From positions 8,532,679 through 8,596,678 of the forward strand of contig NC_081337.1 in assembly GCF_022539665.2 (NCBI RefSeq): 64,000 bases of DNA, written 5' to 3'. This DNA is from Daphnia carinata. Its lineage: Eukaryota; Arthropoda; Branchiopoda; Diplostraca; Daphniidae. Shown piece by piece: positions 27,982 to 40,695 of the stretch. The position numbers were made by a program, and so were the translations under genes. Numbering within the stretch: the stretch's first letter is position 1; each line of letters begins with the position of its first letter. The notes beneath the pieces were generated by a model. It worked only from the letters and a program-made list of their open reading frames with translations. It was not told the origin of the DNA and ran no database searches.

Positions 27982-28726
27982 TGTTGTTGTTGAGGGATGA
28001 TATTATGTAATTTAATTTGCGCGTTAAGTTTGGTATGAACTTACCAAGTCGTTTGGAGATTTCCGAGTTGTGCATTTTTGGATTGTCCTGTGCGATCTTG
28101 CGGCGCTGAAGACGAGACCAGACCATGAAGGCATTCATCGGCCGTTTGATGTGATCCTCACTGTTCTTGTTGCCGCAACCAGTTTTATTGCCGCCGACGC
28201 CCATCGTCATACCGGCCACCGATTGCTGATGGATCATGGATGAGCCCGAACTGATGGACAGCGATCCGATCGAGTGATCGCGCAACGGCTGGCCCTGTTG
28301 ATGATGCGGGATCGGCGAACTCGAGGGCGACGATTCCGGTGATGACGGCACCGAATTGAGAACGTTGCCCACGTGATGCTGGACTGACGGGTGGTGATGC
28401 GGCTGATGGACGCCGACCGGGCCGAAAGCCGCAAAATGATGGGCGGCGGCTGCGTGTTGGTGCGCCAGTGAGCTCTGCATCATGTGATGATTGCGCACAA
28501 GCTGTTGGCTTTGTTGATGCTGCAAGTGCTGCTGCTGCTGCTGTTGATGACGATGTTGTTGTTGTTGTTGGTGATGATGCTGTTGTTGCTGCTGTTGTTG
28601 CTGTTGCTGTTGGTGGTGATAGGCCGCCACCTGGGCAGCCAGGCTTGGTGATGACATGGAAGCATTCATGGCGCTCAACCGGTCTAGGGCGCTAGACAGA
28701 CCAAACGGTGATCCTTCGTCGCACAT
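25331..28726 (-). CDS. Sox21b: Sox21b-like group B Sox transcription factor (4 exons)
   Basis: Minus-strand exons are 28726-28045, 26695-26501, 26396-26242 and 26113-25331; introns are 1349, 104 and 128 nt with phases 1, 1 and 0. The product is 604 aa. The ATG at 28726 follows an in-frame TAG. Residues 1-190 hold a Gln/His tract (about 37-77) and Ser/Pro-rich sequence. The HMG box is about 191-269 with [25 protein letters not shown] and an unusual RAQHMKEH. It is followed by [16 protein letters not shown] (about 269-284), resembling the SoxB2 post-HMG motif (KKDKFAFPVPY in vertebrate Sox21). Exon 3 is Ala-rich. Exon 4 has spaced YLES, YLET, YMDS and YMDA motifs (about 391, 456, 463 and 477) and ends RRPLPVIF. 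The family acts as nuclear DNA-bending regulators, often repressors. The post-HMG motif and the middle position support Sox21b; SoxB status is certain. Confidence 0.92.
26696..28044 (-). other. Long first intron of the Sox21b-like gene (HMG-box intron)
   Basis: This 1349-nt phase-1 intron has donor CTTG|GTAAGTTC and acceptor TTATAG|GCGCCGAA, at the same Gly codon used in the other two Sox genes. It carries poly-A/poly-T runs, a poly-C run near 27047-27057, a (CT)15 array at 27949-27978 and no convincing reading frame. It is about ten times longer than the equivalent introns of its neighbours (132 and 105 nt). Confidence 0.9.
27949..27978. repeat. (CT)15 microsatellite in Sox21b intron 1
   Basis: Perfect CT array about 70 nt inside the intron from the 5' splice site. 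On the transcribed strand it reads (AG)n. Confidence 0.95.
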
Positions 28727-29011
28727 GTCCGTTAATTGAGTTTTTTCTGCCTAAAAATTGTTCAGAACAAAAGCTTAAATTTTGAGTTTAAATAACCGCG
28801 AAGTTTTGGAGAAAAAAAGGGGAAAATTTAACAAGAGAAAAGAAATTGACGAGGGGTTTTAAAAATCAAACATCCGTAACGGATCATCCTTAATTACGTT
28901 TTAACTGTGTGACAGCCGTTGAAGAGAAACCGCAGCTAGAACTTCCCCTTTACTAGAGTTATGTATTTACATTTGTGACGGATGGTGTGGTCGCAAGAAA
29001 AGGCAGTTTTA

Positions 29012-29015
<4 letters not shown>

Positions 29016-29042
<27 letters not shown>
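29016..29042. repeat. Poly-A tract
   Basis: Uninterrupted A27 about 300 nt upstream of the Sox21b start, followed by a short (CA)n run. Confidence 0.93.
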
Positions 29043-29044
<2 letters not shown>

Positions 29045-32000
29045 CAAGGATGTCGAATGGCACACACACACACACACATAAGTATAAATAACAACATGAG
29101 AGAGTCCAATCCTATTGTATGCGACGCGGGCTGCCCGTGTTACATATACCGGCGCCTCCAGGTGTGTGTCTTTCAGGCTTGTATTTAGAAAGAAAAAACA
29201 AGGATGAAATGAAGAGAACAGGTCGGCAACTACCGGCTAATTAGAAAGAAAGACGTTCGTCGGCGTCGTTACTTTAGACAGACAACACGAATAGGCGTGG
29301 TTGTTAGAATCAGCCATACATGTACACTGTATCCGTTAATACTCCTCCCTAACCCCTTTCTTAAAATATGTATTTTTCTTCCTTTGAGAAGATCGTGTGT
29401 TTCTGTTTTCAAACTGTTACGTGTCTTGTCATTTGAACATTTCTCTGTTTGCATATGATTTTAATTTCATTCTTTTTTTCTTTTTTTTTGTTTTTTTTAC
29501 ACAGGTCGTTTTTTTTTTTTTGGCCTTGTTTGAAACAGGACGCCGCCGCCGTTAATTCCTCCGACTGTGTTTTCTTCAATTTTCGTCTTACACCTTTAAA
29601 CTTCATCCGACCTGACACGGCCCGACCCCCTCACACCACCGGAATAGATGTAAGTGAATACGCATAATTTCTTTCTATTTACCTTTTTTTTTTTTTTTTT
29701 TTTTGTTGTTGTTGTTGTTGTTTTTTATCGACGACTTGTTGTGGTTATTCTTAGCTGGTAGATGTTGTCTTTAAAAGGCCACTTGATCACTCACTTTTTC
29801 GATGCGCAAAGGACGATTTTTTCACATGCAAATTTTTTCACTGACAGTTTTTTTTTTTTATGATGCTGGCCCACACTTGGAAACAATGTCCTTTTGCGAT
29901 GACACCTCGTTTGATTTGCGGGGTAGATTGACGTTGATACCTTGGTCGAGTGTCTCGCGTGTGTAGTGGCAGAGGAGGGGAGGAGAGAGCGAGAGAGCTC
30001 GAAGCGAGTGCACAAATAATCAAACAAAAATAAATGGGGAGACGAGATACTCAAAAAAATGGGAGAGCGAGCTGGCACACGAACACACCAGACGGGCTGC
30101 TGTGGATGTAGTGAGAGAAAAAGGACGAGGAAAAGCGATGGCCGTTTCCGCTGAGGCTAATATACACCAAGAGCTATAAGCAGCGCTCTTGTCGCGTGTG
30201 TGTGTGTGTAGGTGTAGGAGAGAGGCAGGGCGATAGGGAAGAAAAAAAAGGGCGGCAGCGCAGAACCAAGTCCTCTCGTCCAATCACAACCATCCGCATT
30301 GGTACGATAGAGCTGCAGCGAACGAGATGGATGAAAGAGAGAGAAAGGGACGTCCTCGAGGAGGGCTGCCTCGTATGGATTTCCCTTTTTTTTCTCCCCC
30401 ACTCTCTCTCCCCATTTTTTTTTTCCCGTACTCCTTTTTTTTTTTTTTTCTTTAAAAATTGTTTTTTCTTCATTCCCGTACCGTACGGGCGAACGGAGGT
30501 CTCTGACGGAACAACTTGACTCCGCCCACTTTCTTTTCACAACGCCCTCGCATTTTTCGCTTGTCTAAACCTATTTATCCGCAAATGTTTTACAGCTCTA
30601 GTTGACTAATCATCATGGAACGACCGAATATTCAATCGATTTGCAATCAAAATCTGTAATCACAAATTTCGAGCTGTTAATAGCTTTCAATTCAATTGAC
30701 ATTTTTTTTTTTTTTTGCGGATGAAAAGCTGGACGGCCATTTTTCCAAATCTATGAATGTAGAAATAGGAATGAGACTGCAACCAGCGAAATTGTGGACT
30801 TTTTTTTTGGGGGGGGGGGGCAGAGGGTCGTAACCCCCAACTGGGATTCTCTTTTTTCCAATGTATTTTATTTGCGTATACACTCGGCCTTTGAGAGGGG
30901 CCCCCGACAGTTAAAGAGACGTATAATAGGTGAAAAAAAAAAAAAGAAGAATGAAATTGTCTGTGTGTATGTGTGTAAAATGAAACGTAGAAAAAAAAGG
31001 GAAGAGAAGAATAGAGTTGGCCGGAAGTTGACATTCCTCTGGACATAATAGGAATACGGTAGAAGCGACAACTATACGCTCGTACTGTTGTTGCCTTGTG
31101 TGTGTGTTTGTCACACACAATTTCTTTCCATTTCGATTCTCTCTTTCCCAATAAAAAATAAAATTCGATATTTCTGCACGATTGACTTTGACACTAACGT
31201 TCGTAAACAGTTGGCTATTCGACGCGCAATTACAACTCCCTCCCCCCCCCTAAGAAATATTGAACGACAAAAGAAATCCTCCGTGTAAAAAAAAAATAAT
31301 AATTTTTAACCATTGGAACATTTTTATTTATTTTTTATTGTTATTGATATTATTCAGTTATAGCCCTTTTTTTTCGTTTGGTGTAACGTATAACGAGATT
31401 AGGCGATGTTAAGCCTGTCTATTATATTCGTTTACGAGCTTGTCTGATTGCTGTGACGGAGGGAAGAACCCCATCATATTGGAAAGGGGTTTCGAACTCT
31501 TTTGGAAAGCCCTTCATTTTTTTTTTTCACGTCTTTTGTGATCCGCCTTTTTTTTGCTCCAAATAGTTGCTTTTTTCCTGTCTTTTGTTTTGTTTTCCAA
31601 CATTTTTTTTTTACTTTGAAAGCGTCGAAGGAACACAGAACAGGCGGGCGAGGACATTCGGCGTTTCAAGTTTAAAAAGACACACACACACACACACAGT
31701 CGGTTGTTGGGTTACGCAAAGTGAGAGGGAAAAAAGCAAAATACATTAAGAAAAACGAAGGAGGGAAGTTGTGGCTGCCTCTTGTCATTAGTTAATTAAA
31801 AAGCCGCCGTCTTTTTTCCTTTTTCTTATTTGTTACTTGAACCTCCTGTTTGTGTTGTGCTGCGGATTCGTGCGCGGCCGCCCTGCTGCTAATGAGAGAG
31901 ACTTTTCACATGTACCTACGTGTTGTTGTTCTTTCCTTTATTTTTTTTTCTCGAGGAAAACAAAAAAGAAACGAAGTTCTTCTACTTTCAACGAATAATA

Positions 32001-32642
32001 CGGCAGAAAACAACAACGCACGCCGTATATTTCGTTCTCGTTCATTCAAACGGGGGGGGGGGATTCTTTTGTGTCGCCACGTTTACATGCAGATCGATGA
32101 GTTAGTATCTAAAGCCACAATCAGAGTAAAACAGAACTCCCTGTACTTTGTAGTTTTGAATGCGACGTGTATATGCCCGCGTATGTGTGTGTGTGTGTGT
32201 GTGTCTCTCCGCCCTGCTCGCTCAATTTAAATAAGTGCGCGCACGAAAAGTTGTCTAATGTTCGGGACACGAAATAAGTAGAGGGTAGGCTAACGTCCGC
32301 GTTGTTTTCTTATTCATTTTGAGTACATCGCCCATAGATTCCGCCGACCCGACCAACTGCGTCTTGTTATTTGTCTCTCCAATTTCAAATTCTTTTGAAA
32401 ACTCTGCCTATTTTTAAAATTTTGATTGCTGCCTCTTGTTTTGGTGGTGGCCTGTAGAGAGAGATTTACGATTTCTCGACGTGTGTCCATTTGAACGACC
32501 TCGATCCACTTGGATCCGAGCGTTTTTTTAATAACATTTTGACTGCTGCTAAATCTCCTTTGTGTTTATCCTTGAGATTGATCCTCTTTCACCCTCACCT
32601 CTTTTCGTAATAGATTTTTTTTTTTTAGATGCGTTGAAAGGC

Positions 32643-32674
32643 GAGGTAAGATGTCCCCAGTGACATCTTACCTC
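32643..32674. repeat. Perfect 13-bp inverted repeat (hairpin)
   Basis: Arms gaggtaagatgtc (32643-32655) and gacatcttacctc (32662-32674) pair exactly around a 6-nt loop. The left arm contains AG|GTAAG, a strong 5' splice-site match on plus, which the hairpin would hide. Function unknown. Confidence 0.9.
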
Positions 32675-35558
32675 ATCGAAGAAAATCATAAATACGAACA
32701 AGGTTAATTGCAATTGCAGTTCGTGCAATGTGCATGCGTATGTTATATTTTGTCCCCATATTTTCCTTTTGTTTTTCTTGGTCTATTTTTTTGTTGTTGA
32801 ATTCGCCAATCGGATGGTTACGATATGCTCGGCTACCGTCGAACGTTTCCGCGTGTGTCCTCGTACGCAGCTGATGGCGGATTGGGTTTCCTTGACCATC
32901 CTGTCCGGCTTCACTTTTTCTTATTCTCCCTTTTTCCTATTTTTAACAAATCTCGACGGAAATGACTTCAGGTGCGAAACAATAGACCCCAAGATACAAA
33001 AAAAAAAAAAAAAAGGTCGAATGAAAGACGTAGAGCAGGAATATGGTTGTGTCCATTTACTTATTCTTTTTGTCCCCCCCCCCCCTTTTTGCTTCTACTT
33101 TGAAAGGGGCGAAAAAAAAAAAAAAAAAAAAATAGATGGAGGGGTCTTCTTGTCGTATTTTCTATTTTCAGTTACAAATGGGACTTGGAGAAAAGAAACA
33201 GATGAACAAGAAAAGGTGTCAAATCCTCCGAGGAGAGATTAAGAAAACGCGCTGGAGAAAACATTTTTCTACGGGGGTCTGTAGGGACACTGACAAGCGC
33301 AGGTCGGCGGAACGCGCGCGCGCGAGCCCCGCGTCTTATCCGCCATCGAAACCGCGTTAAAATCATTAAGAGTTTTTTTTTTTTGTTTTTTTTTTTTTTT
33401 TCTTTTCTTCTCTTTTCTTGAATTTCATTTGGCCCTTTTATTTTTATTTGTGAAGGAAAGAAAGCAAAGCAAAGCGGTTGGCTCATAAAGATTGAAACTG
33501 GCCGATAAAAGAAATATGCGTACACACATACACATACACACACACACACACACGCTCACACACGCTCAATCAACCCTCCGAATGAACACTATTTTTTTTT
33601 TTCCGACGATCGTTGCCACTAAATGGAAATTCTTAAAATATTTTTTTTTATTGTTATTATTATTTTTTTGAAATATTATTTGATGGGGAGTTTTTTTTTT
33701 TTTTTGCCATGCCGCGTGGCATACAGACGGTCAGAGAGTGGCCACAAAGTCCTTGCAGCTCGGATTATTACCTGAATGTGTTAGCTTCTTCTGCAAGACA
33801 TTAGTGGACGAGAAATGATGGGCTAGCAGCAGCACATGTCAGTTAAGCTTTTAAAGGAGTTTTAAACATTTTTTTTCTTCTTCTCCTTTTCTTGTTTTTA
33901 TTATCTCGGCTAATAAAGCCTTCCCTTTCTGCTTCTTTTAAAAAGAAAATCTTAATTCACGTCCAACTAGCCAACAAAAAAAACAAAAAACAAACAAAAA
34001 CAACAATAAGCGAAATTGGGTCCTCTTTGTCGTACGTACACCGTTTTCGTATTTAAAACAGTCGAGGCTCTGAATTGGGGAGGACATCACGCACTCTATC
34101 ATCTTTATTCGAAGCAATCAAAAGCGAGCTTACATACACGTAGGATTGTTGTGTTATTTATGTACATTTTCTTCTTTTTGTCGTCCCCGCTTTCGATACG
34201 TGGCCAGGTATAGAGCTGCTCGCTATACAAGACTATTTATATTAGATGTATTTGATTTGGCCATTGTCGCCAATAAAGAATGGTTGTGTAAAAGGAAGGA
34301 AAGCAGACACACACACACACACACACATACACACACATAGAGCGTGGACTCTCTTCTTTCATATTTTTGTTTGTGTGTGTCCCCCCCCCCCCTCCAACTA
34401 TTCCCTTCATATCCCGTCCTCTCGTTTCTTTTCTCTGTTGTTACCTGGGCCAATTCACACCCGTTTGTTGTCCACGTTCAATGCAAAAAGGGGGTGGGGG
34501 GGGGGGGGAGAATGATAATAATATCTAAGAATGGCTTTGATATACCCTGAAGGGTTGGGGGGATGAAAAGAGACAACAACACAGCAACAACAAAAAATTG
34601 GTTTGAAGGGACTATAAGAGTTTTTCATTCAATGGCGCGAATAAGATTAATGTATAATGTGCAGCATAGTGTGTAGTGTAACAAAGACACAACAGAACAC
34701 AAACGAAATAAGGGAGTTTTGTACCGCGTTTGCCGTATGTCTCTGTGTGTGTGCGTGTGTGTGTGTGTGTCTATTTGCGCATCGGACATGAACCGATGAA
34801 AAAGGAGGGTGGAATAAAAGGAGATGCTGCTAGGTAACAGTTCCGGCAACAGTTTCCATCTTTTTTTTTCTTTTTTTTTTTCTTAATTCCCTTTCGTGAT
34901 TTCGTGTGCGTATTTGGAGCTTTTCATCGAAGAGATGGTCCGATATCGCACGTCAATACGTAACGTATTTTTATCTGCATGTAATAATCCGAAATGAAGA
35001 ACGAAAATCAATGAGGCCATGCAATGTGTTCCGATATCGCATGGGATCTTTTTTATTTCAAAAAAAAAAAATGTATAAGAGAATCGGAGAAAAGTACGTA
35101 GGGGCTGGCTAATAGTAAACAGAGACGACTGAATGATTCGAGGATTGGATTATATTGACCATCGTTTGTTACGGTTCTTTTGTGTCAATTTTTACCTCTA
35201 TACGGATTGAGAGGGAGAGCTCGAGAAGTTTGCGTTCCAGCTCATGTATTTTCTCCTTTTTTTTTTTTATTCTTGTTGTTGTTCTCTCTAAAGAAGAGGA
35301 AAAAAAAGAGTAGCTTTTATTTTTTTCTCTCTCTGTCTCTCTCTCCCCTCAGTGTGTATGACCGATGCATACAAGTCGCTTTATTCCACACACACACAAC
35401 CAAACCTCCCCCCTTACTTTCTCATTCAGCCTCAACTGGCCATAAACCTTTTGCTTTCAGTTCCTCTCTCACTCTCTGTTTAATACCTTTTTCTTTTTTT
35501 TTTCTACTCTTTTCCTCCCGGCCATGAGGTTCTCATTGTGAACGGAGCATTGCACACA

Positions 35559-35607
35559 TACACACAGATGTGTGTATTTATATATACACACACATACACA
35601 CACAGCA
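35559..35607. repeat. CA/TG and TA repeat block with inverted halves
   Basis: tacacaca and tgtgtgta (35559-35566 and 35569-35576) form a tight hairpin. A short TA run and a further CA run follow. Confidence 0.8.
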
Positions 35608-37382
35608 AAGCTTCTTTCTCTGTGTCCCTGTATATAGTAACGTTCCCTTTTTTTTTATTATTGTTATTATTCCCGCCCTGTATAGATATGTGTGTCTCTT
35701 TTCTATTTCTTTTCCCTTTAAATCGCCATTGTGTGCACACCTTGGACGTAAATCCGCCTGTTTGAAACTTGGCTGCACATCTAGACACGAGTGTCTAGTA
35801 GTTAGCCTATGAAGACCCCCTTCCCCTTTAATGCCAGCGTTCTTATTTATAGCCCTGAAATGTATGAACGGTACAAAGGCTTAACAATAGGAGAAGAAAA
35901 TAGGGGGAATACGACTGATGTAAAACTGTGATAAAAGAATTGATAGGCTTAATGTGAATCATTCTCGCATCGTTGAATTTTACGAGCCAGAATTTGGTCA
36001 GTCAATTCGTCCGAAATTCGATGCTCCAATAGTTTTGATTTGCTTTTTTGTTGGATCTCAAATTGAATTTTCTTGACATTTTTTTTTGTTTTTGTTTTGT
36101 TTTTGCTTCTCCTGCCATTAAAACGTTAGACAGAGAAGCCAAGTCATTAGCCTTTAAAGAAAGGGGGTGGATGACAAATATTTTGGTTGGGGAAAAAAAA
36201 AAAAATGAAGTTAAACACCTTTTTCTTTTTTGGCAATTTTTTTAATTTTCAGCCTTTTGTCAATGACACTTTACCACAAAACATTTGCAATTGGATCTCT
36301 CCTGAGAGTTTAGCAGAAATGGTCATTAGAAACCTATCTTCCCTTCTTTTTCGATTTAAAGCAATTGCATTCCCATTTTTTTCTTTTACAATTGCGATCG
36401 TCGTTGTTTGCAGCAACGAGATACCCCACCCGTACACAGGATGCTCATAAATACTAAATGCAGCTTGACCTGTTGTAAAAAAAAAAAAAAATAAAAAAAA
36501 AAATAAGAAATAAGTTTATCTTGGCTTTCTTCCATCGATTTGATGTATGGGACAAAAAATGGAGAAAGGTGGATTCTGGTTTGACCGCGGCTAATGGGCT
36601 TTTCTCCTCTATTCTTCTACTTCCATTCGCTTTTTTTTTTTTGAAAGCAAAAAAAAAAAAAAAAAAAAAATTTATTGATTAACAATCGAAACTCCTTTGG
36701 GTTTGTGTTCTTTATGTGCATGCCCAGTTGAATGAAGGGAGCGTCGAGGTGAGAGGTCATTGCCGCTGATGCCTTATTGTCCGTCTTTTTTTTTTCTTTT
36801 TAAACACCAATCTATTCCAAGAGAGAAGTCAATGGGGCTTTTTTTTTTTTTTTTTTTTTTTTTTTATTATTATTTCTTTTTTCTTCACTCAATGCCCCTT
36901 CAATGCGTGTACACAAAATCATAGAATATATATATATATACACACACAGAAGAAAGGGGGGGAGTCTATTCACGGCTCCAGTTTGTCTGGCAAAAACGAC
37001 CCGGGTTTCTTCGTCTCTTCTTCCTATTCCCCAAAGAAAGAAAATATCAGGTACAACACAGAGAGAGACACATTTACAATGGGACCGAGTGTTCAGGGGG
37101 CCAGCAGCAACAGGAGCTATGCCTCAGTTGACATGTAAGGGACGGGAGAGTAAGGGGATTGGAAGGGACGTGATAGTAAGTTAAGTAATAAGGACTGGCC
37201 AAAATGTATGGGAGTTGGTTACAATTCAGCCGTGTAGTGTGCGCTTCATTGAAGCCGTTTCCAGGGTGAATGTGAGTTCTCCCCTTTGGCCGGCCCGTCT
37301 CATTCTACTCGCACTGTCGCTCAGTGAAAAACCGCGCCCTTGTCCTGTTCAGGAGACACGTACAATCACATTAGAGAAAGCC

Positions 37383-37414
<32 letters not shown>

Positions 37415-37578
37415 AGAAATAAACAACGATCTATACTTGCTGTTCTCACTACGACACTACGACCTTTTGCTAGTGAAAACCTTTGATTTTCTCTCATTGG
37501 GATAGCAGTTGTGCAATAAAATATCTCATTTTTTTTTTTTTTTAATTCATTCTTCTTCCATTTCTGTGAATGAGGAAT

Positions 37579-37737
37579 CTGTCCAGTTCACTGGACAACC
37601 TCTACCTGTAGATAACATTTCACTATTTGTTCCCTATTTTGATTGTCCGTCGGCTCCACCTATCTTGTCCAGTGGTATACACGTCCATTATTGTTTAGCG
37701 TGAGATATCCGGCCAGTGTCTGATACGCGTATACCAC
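37579..37737. repeat. Cluster of inverted repeats
   Basis: tgtccagt/actggaca (37580-37587 and 37590-37597) is a perfect palindromic hairpin. gtggtatac (37672-37680) is the exact reverse complement of gtataccac (37729-37737), extendable to 12 of 13 bp. A third tgtccagt copy lies just before the left arm. Confidence 0.8.
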
Positions 37738-37901
37738 GACCTTTTTTTTTTTTTTTCTCTTTTTTCGTGAATGGGTGTATCCACCCACTCAAAATCCAGT
37801 CGGATGTAATGCGCAGTGCACATCCTAGAATATTTATACATAGCCATGTTAAATAGAGATAGCTTGTAAGCTGCTTTTCAGACCGCAAAATGTTTGCCCT
37901 C

Positions 37902-37903
<2 letters not shown>

Positions 37904-37935
<32 letters not shown>
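37904..37935. repeat. (TA)n microsatellite
   Basis: About 16 perfect TA units. Confidence 0.94.
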
Positions 37936-37938
<3 letters not shown>

Positions 37939-38061
37939 AAATTCCTCGTTTTGTGCATCGCTCTTTGAACTGGCCATTGAGCCTCGTCTGCTATCAGAAA
38001 TGCCATTATCAACCGATCAATAAGAACGTTACAAATGCAATAGAAAACTCGATGCAATGTA

Positions 38062-38065
<4 letters not shown>

Positions 38066-38095
<30 letters not shown>
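38066..38095. repeat. Poly-A tract (30 nt)
   Basis: Uninterrupted A30. Confidence 0.95.
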
Positions 38096-38096
<1 letters not shown>

Positions 38097-40072
38097 GCAA
38101 TAACTATGCGCAATGAATGATGTTGAATGCGGGGAAGGGCTGTTTGAATTTGGGAACTCTTTTTGCACGGAGACTGTTTAGGTTGGATATCCCGAAGTTG
38201 ATCTTGTCTTATAAAATGAAGGAAAAAAAGGTCGGGCTGTTTTCTTCAATGTTGTCTGTCGTTCTTTTCCTTTCGTCTCGTTCGAAAAAAAAAAAAAAAA
38301 AAAGAAAAGAAGACGCTGTCAAATGCAAATGCTGTACGTTCGAGGAAGAAGAGTCTTGCACTCGGTATTATCTCTTATCTTCTTTCTTTCCTTCCAATCG
38401 GCTGTTGTTGTCGTCTTCTTCGACGTCTGTATAGATTGAAAAGAAGTGGAGCGTATGCTTTTGTGTCCGTCGATCTCTGCTCCTATCGTCTTCTTCTTTT
38501 TTTTTTTTTTTTTCTTCTTTGGTATACAACACAGACAGCCTCAAACATCACAATTCACACGTGTCGCATGCGTGTCTGTGCCGTACCGAGAATTGATTGA
38601 TTTCAGCGCGCGTGTACATTCAAAACGCGGTTCCTTCTCTTTTTTCCCCTCCGATTCGAGATGATGAGATCTCTTATGCCAGAGGATTTCATATATTTAG
38701 ATGGGTGTGTATGTATTGCTGATATGTCGGTTGGGAAACTTGAGCTGCCTTCCTATTTAAAGAAAAAAAGAAAAAAAAAGAGTTGTAAGCATGAACGTTC
38801 GGGCTGTTTTGGAATCCATCACATCGTTTGAATGGAGCGTGATTGAAGCCCTTCAACGTGACGAAGGGCATAGCGCATAGGCCCTATACTTGTTCTCAAA
38901 TAGGGGTCTCCGCTTTTGCAGTTCACCAGTTGAAACTGCGGGTATTTATCGTTTGAAACGTCAAGAATTTTGTATGTGCGTCTTCAGCAGACGATTTTGC
39001 GTACCTTGTAACCTTTAATGAGCCTTCCGCGGTCATGGGGGACGATGTTAGTTTGCACGTGAAAGTTCATTTGTGTCTTTCGAAAAGAATGAGAGCGATG
39101 CAGTCGACGTTGGAATGCAGGGCGGTTGTTGTGCAATACAATTGCGGACTGCCTAATTGAAAAAAGAAGAAAAAAAAGGCCACGCCTGTCAGCTAGTGGT
39201 TTTTCTAGTATTCGATTTCGAATATTTTTTTTTCTTTTTCTTTTTTTTTTTCTTTTGTTGTGCAAATGACGGGAGACTCCCAAAGACGCGTTTCAATCAT
39301 TTCCCACTGAGGAGGTACGCGCACGAGCCAAACGTGAATGTAACGCGTAATCTCCACCATCTTGAACTGACTTTGAAAAAAATAGAAAAATTCTTAAAAA
39401 CGAAACGAAATCTCACGAACGAACGTGACAAGAAATCCCGGATTACGTTGTAGCGAATGATTAAAGAGAGGTTCTATTGGATTAACCTATCCCTTCCTAT
39501 TCCAGTTGATTCTTTCCTCCCACCCCCCCCCCCCCCCCCCCATCATTTGAATTTTTTCCTTTTCTTTTTTAACTTGTAGCGCTTTCCTTTTTCTTCTCGT
39601 AATCTAAGAACGATTGATGATGGGAAATGTAGGGCCGCCACGCTCGTCGACTTCTGCCGCTTCTGTTTGAATTCGATGAGAACGAGATGACTCGGCATAT
39701 TAATCGTTGTCGGGATGATGTTGACGCTTCGCTTTCCTGCTGCTGTCTCATTCCGACGATAGGCCCCAACAACACCGGGGCCCCACGGCCTAATGATGGA
39801 GGCTTGTTGTTGTTGTTGTCGTCGTCGTCAGTCCCCTATTTTTTTTTTTTTTTATTTATTTTTTTTTTTTTTCGTATGTGAGGAAAGGCCTCATGCCGGG
39901 ATTGTGTCCGTCCGAGAATGCATTGAACTGGATAGACTCTGTAACGCGCCCATCATCAAGCAGAATGAAAACGGACACCCTGGTTGCCTTTGAATTTGGA
40001 AGGGATGGATGAAAGTCAGGGTGGGCGAGAGACCATCGACGTCGTATAACCAGAGGATTGTTATTTATGCCA

Positions 40073-40074
40073 TG

Positions 40075-40105
<31 letters not shown>

Positions 40106-40126
40106 GGTGACACACACACACGCACA
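40073..40126. repeat. (GT)n and (CA)n in inverted orientation
   Basis: A GT run (40073-40098) is followed by a CA run (about 40110-40126), which can pair as a hairpin. Confidence 0.87.
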
Positions 40127-40695
40127 TACGCTTTTTTAGAGCTTTTGAAATCGACACGATCGGCTCGCACACACATCGGCTTGTTTCTTCTCCTTTTCAT
40201 TCCGATTCCTATTGTATCGATGCGAAAAAATTCTTCTCTCCTATTTCCCCCTGTCGTCTACAACATTTTTTTTCTCACACACACACACACACACACACGC
40301 GCGCAAGCGGAGCAGAACAAGAGGATAACAAAAGATACTGTCATTGCACGTATAACCTTCGCTGTATCGTTCTCTCACCTTATCGTTAGTTATTATTATT
40401 ATTATTTTTTTTTTTTTTATATTTATTTGCGTCAGCTATACACAGTCTCACTCTGCGCGGCCATTGTTACGCGCAGGCTACACATTCCCTCCTTCGTGGC
40501 ATTTTCTTTTTTTTTTTTTTTTTTTGGCCCATTCAACCTTTTGTAATATTGGCAAAGCCATTTAAATTCTATTGGCAATGTTTGACGTATAAATCAAAAT
40601 GAAGCATCGATTCCCCCCCCTCTTCGCATTTTTATCAATCCAATTTTTGGGGAGGATTGGGATCGAAGAATCAGGTTGCCTCGTAATCGACATGT

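Noticed and set aside
28468-28695. Val/Asp-rich plus-strand frame over the Sox21b Gln tract
   Set aside because: Antisense shadow of the CAG/CAA/CAT repeat.
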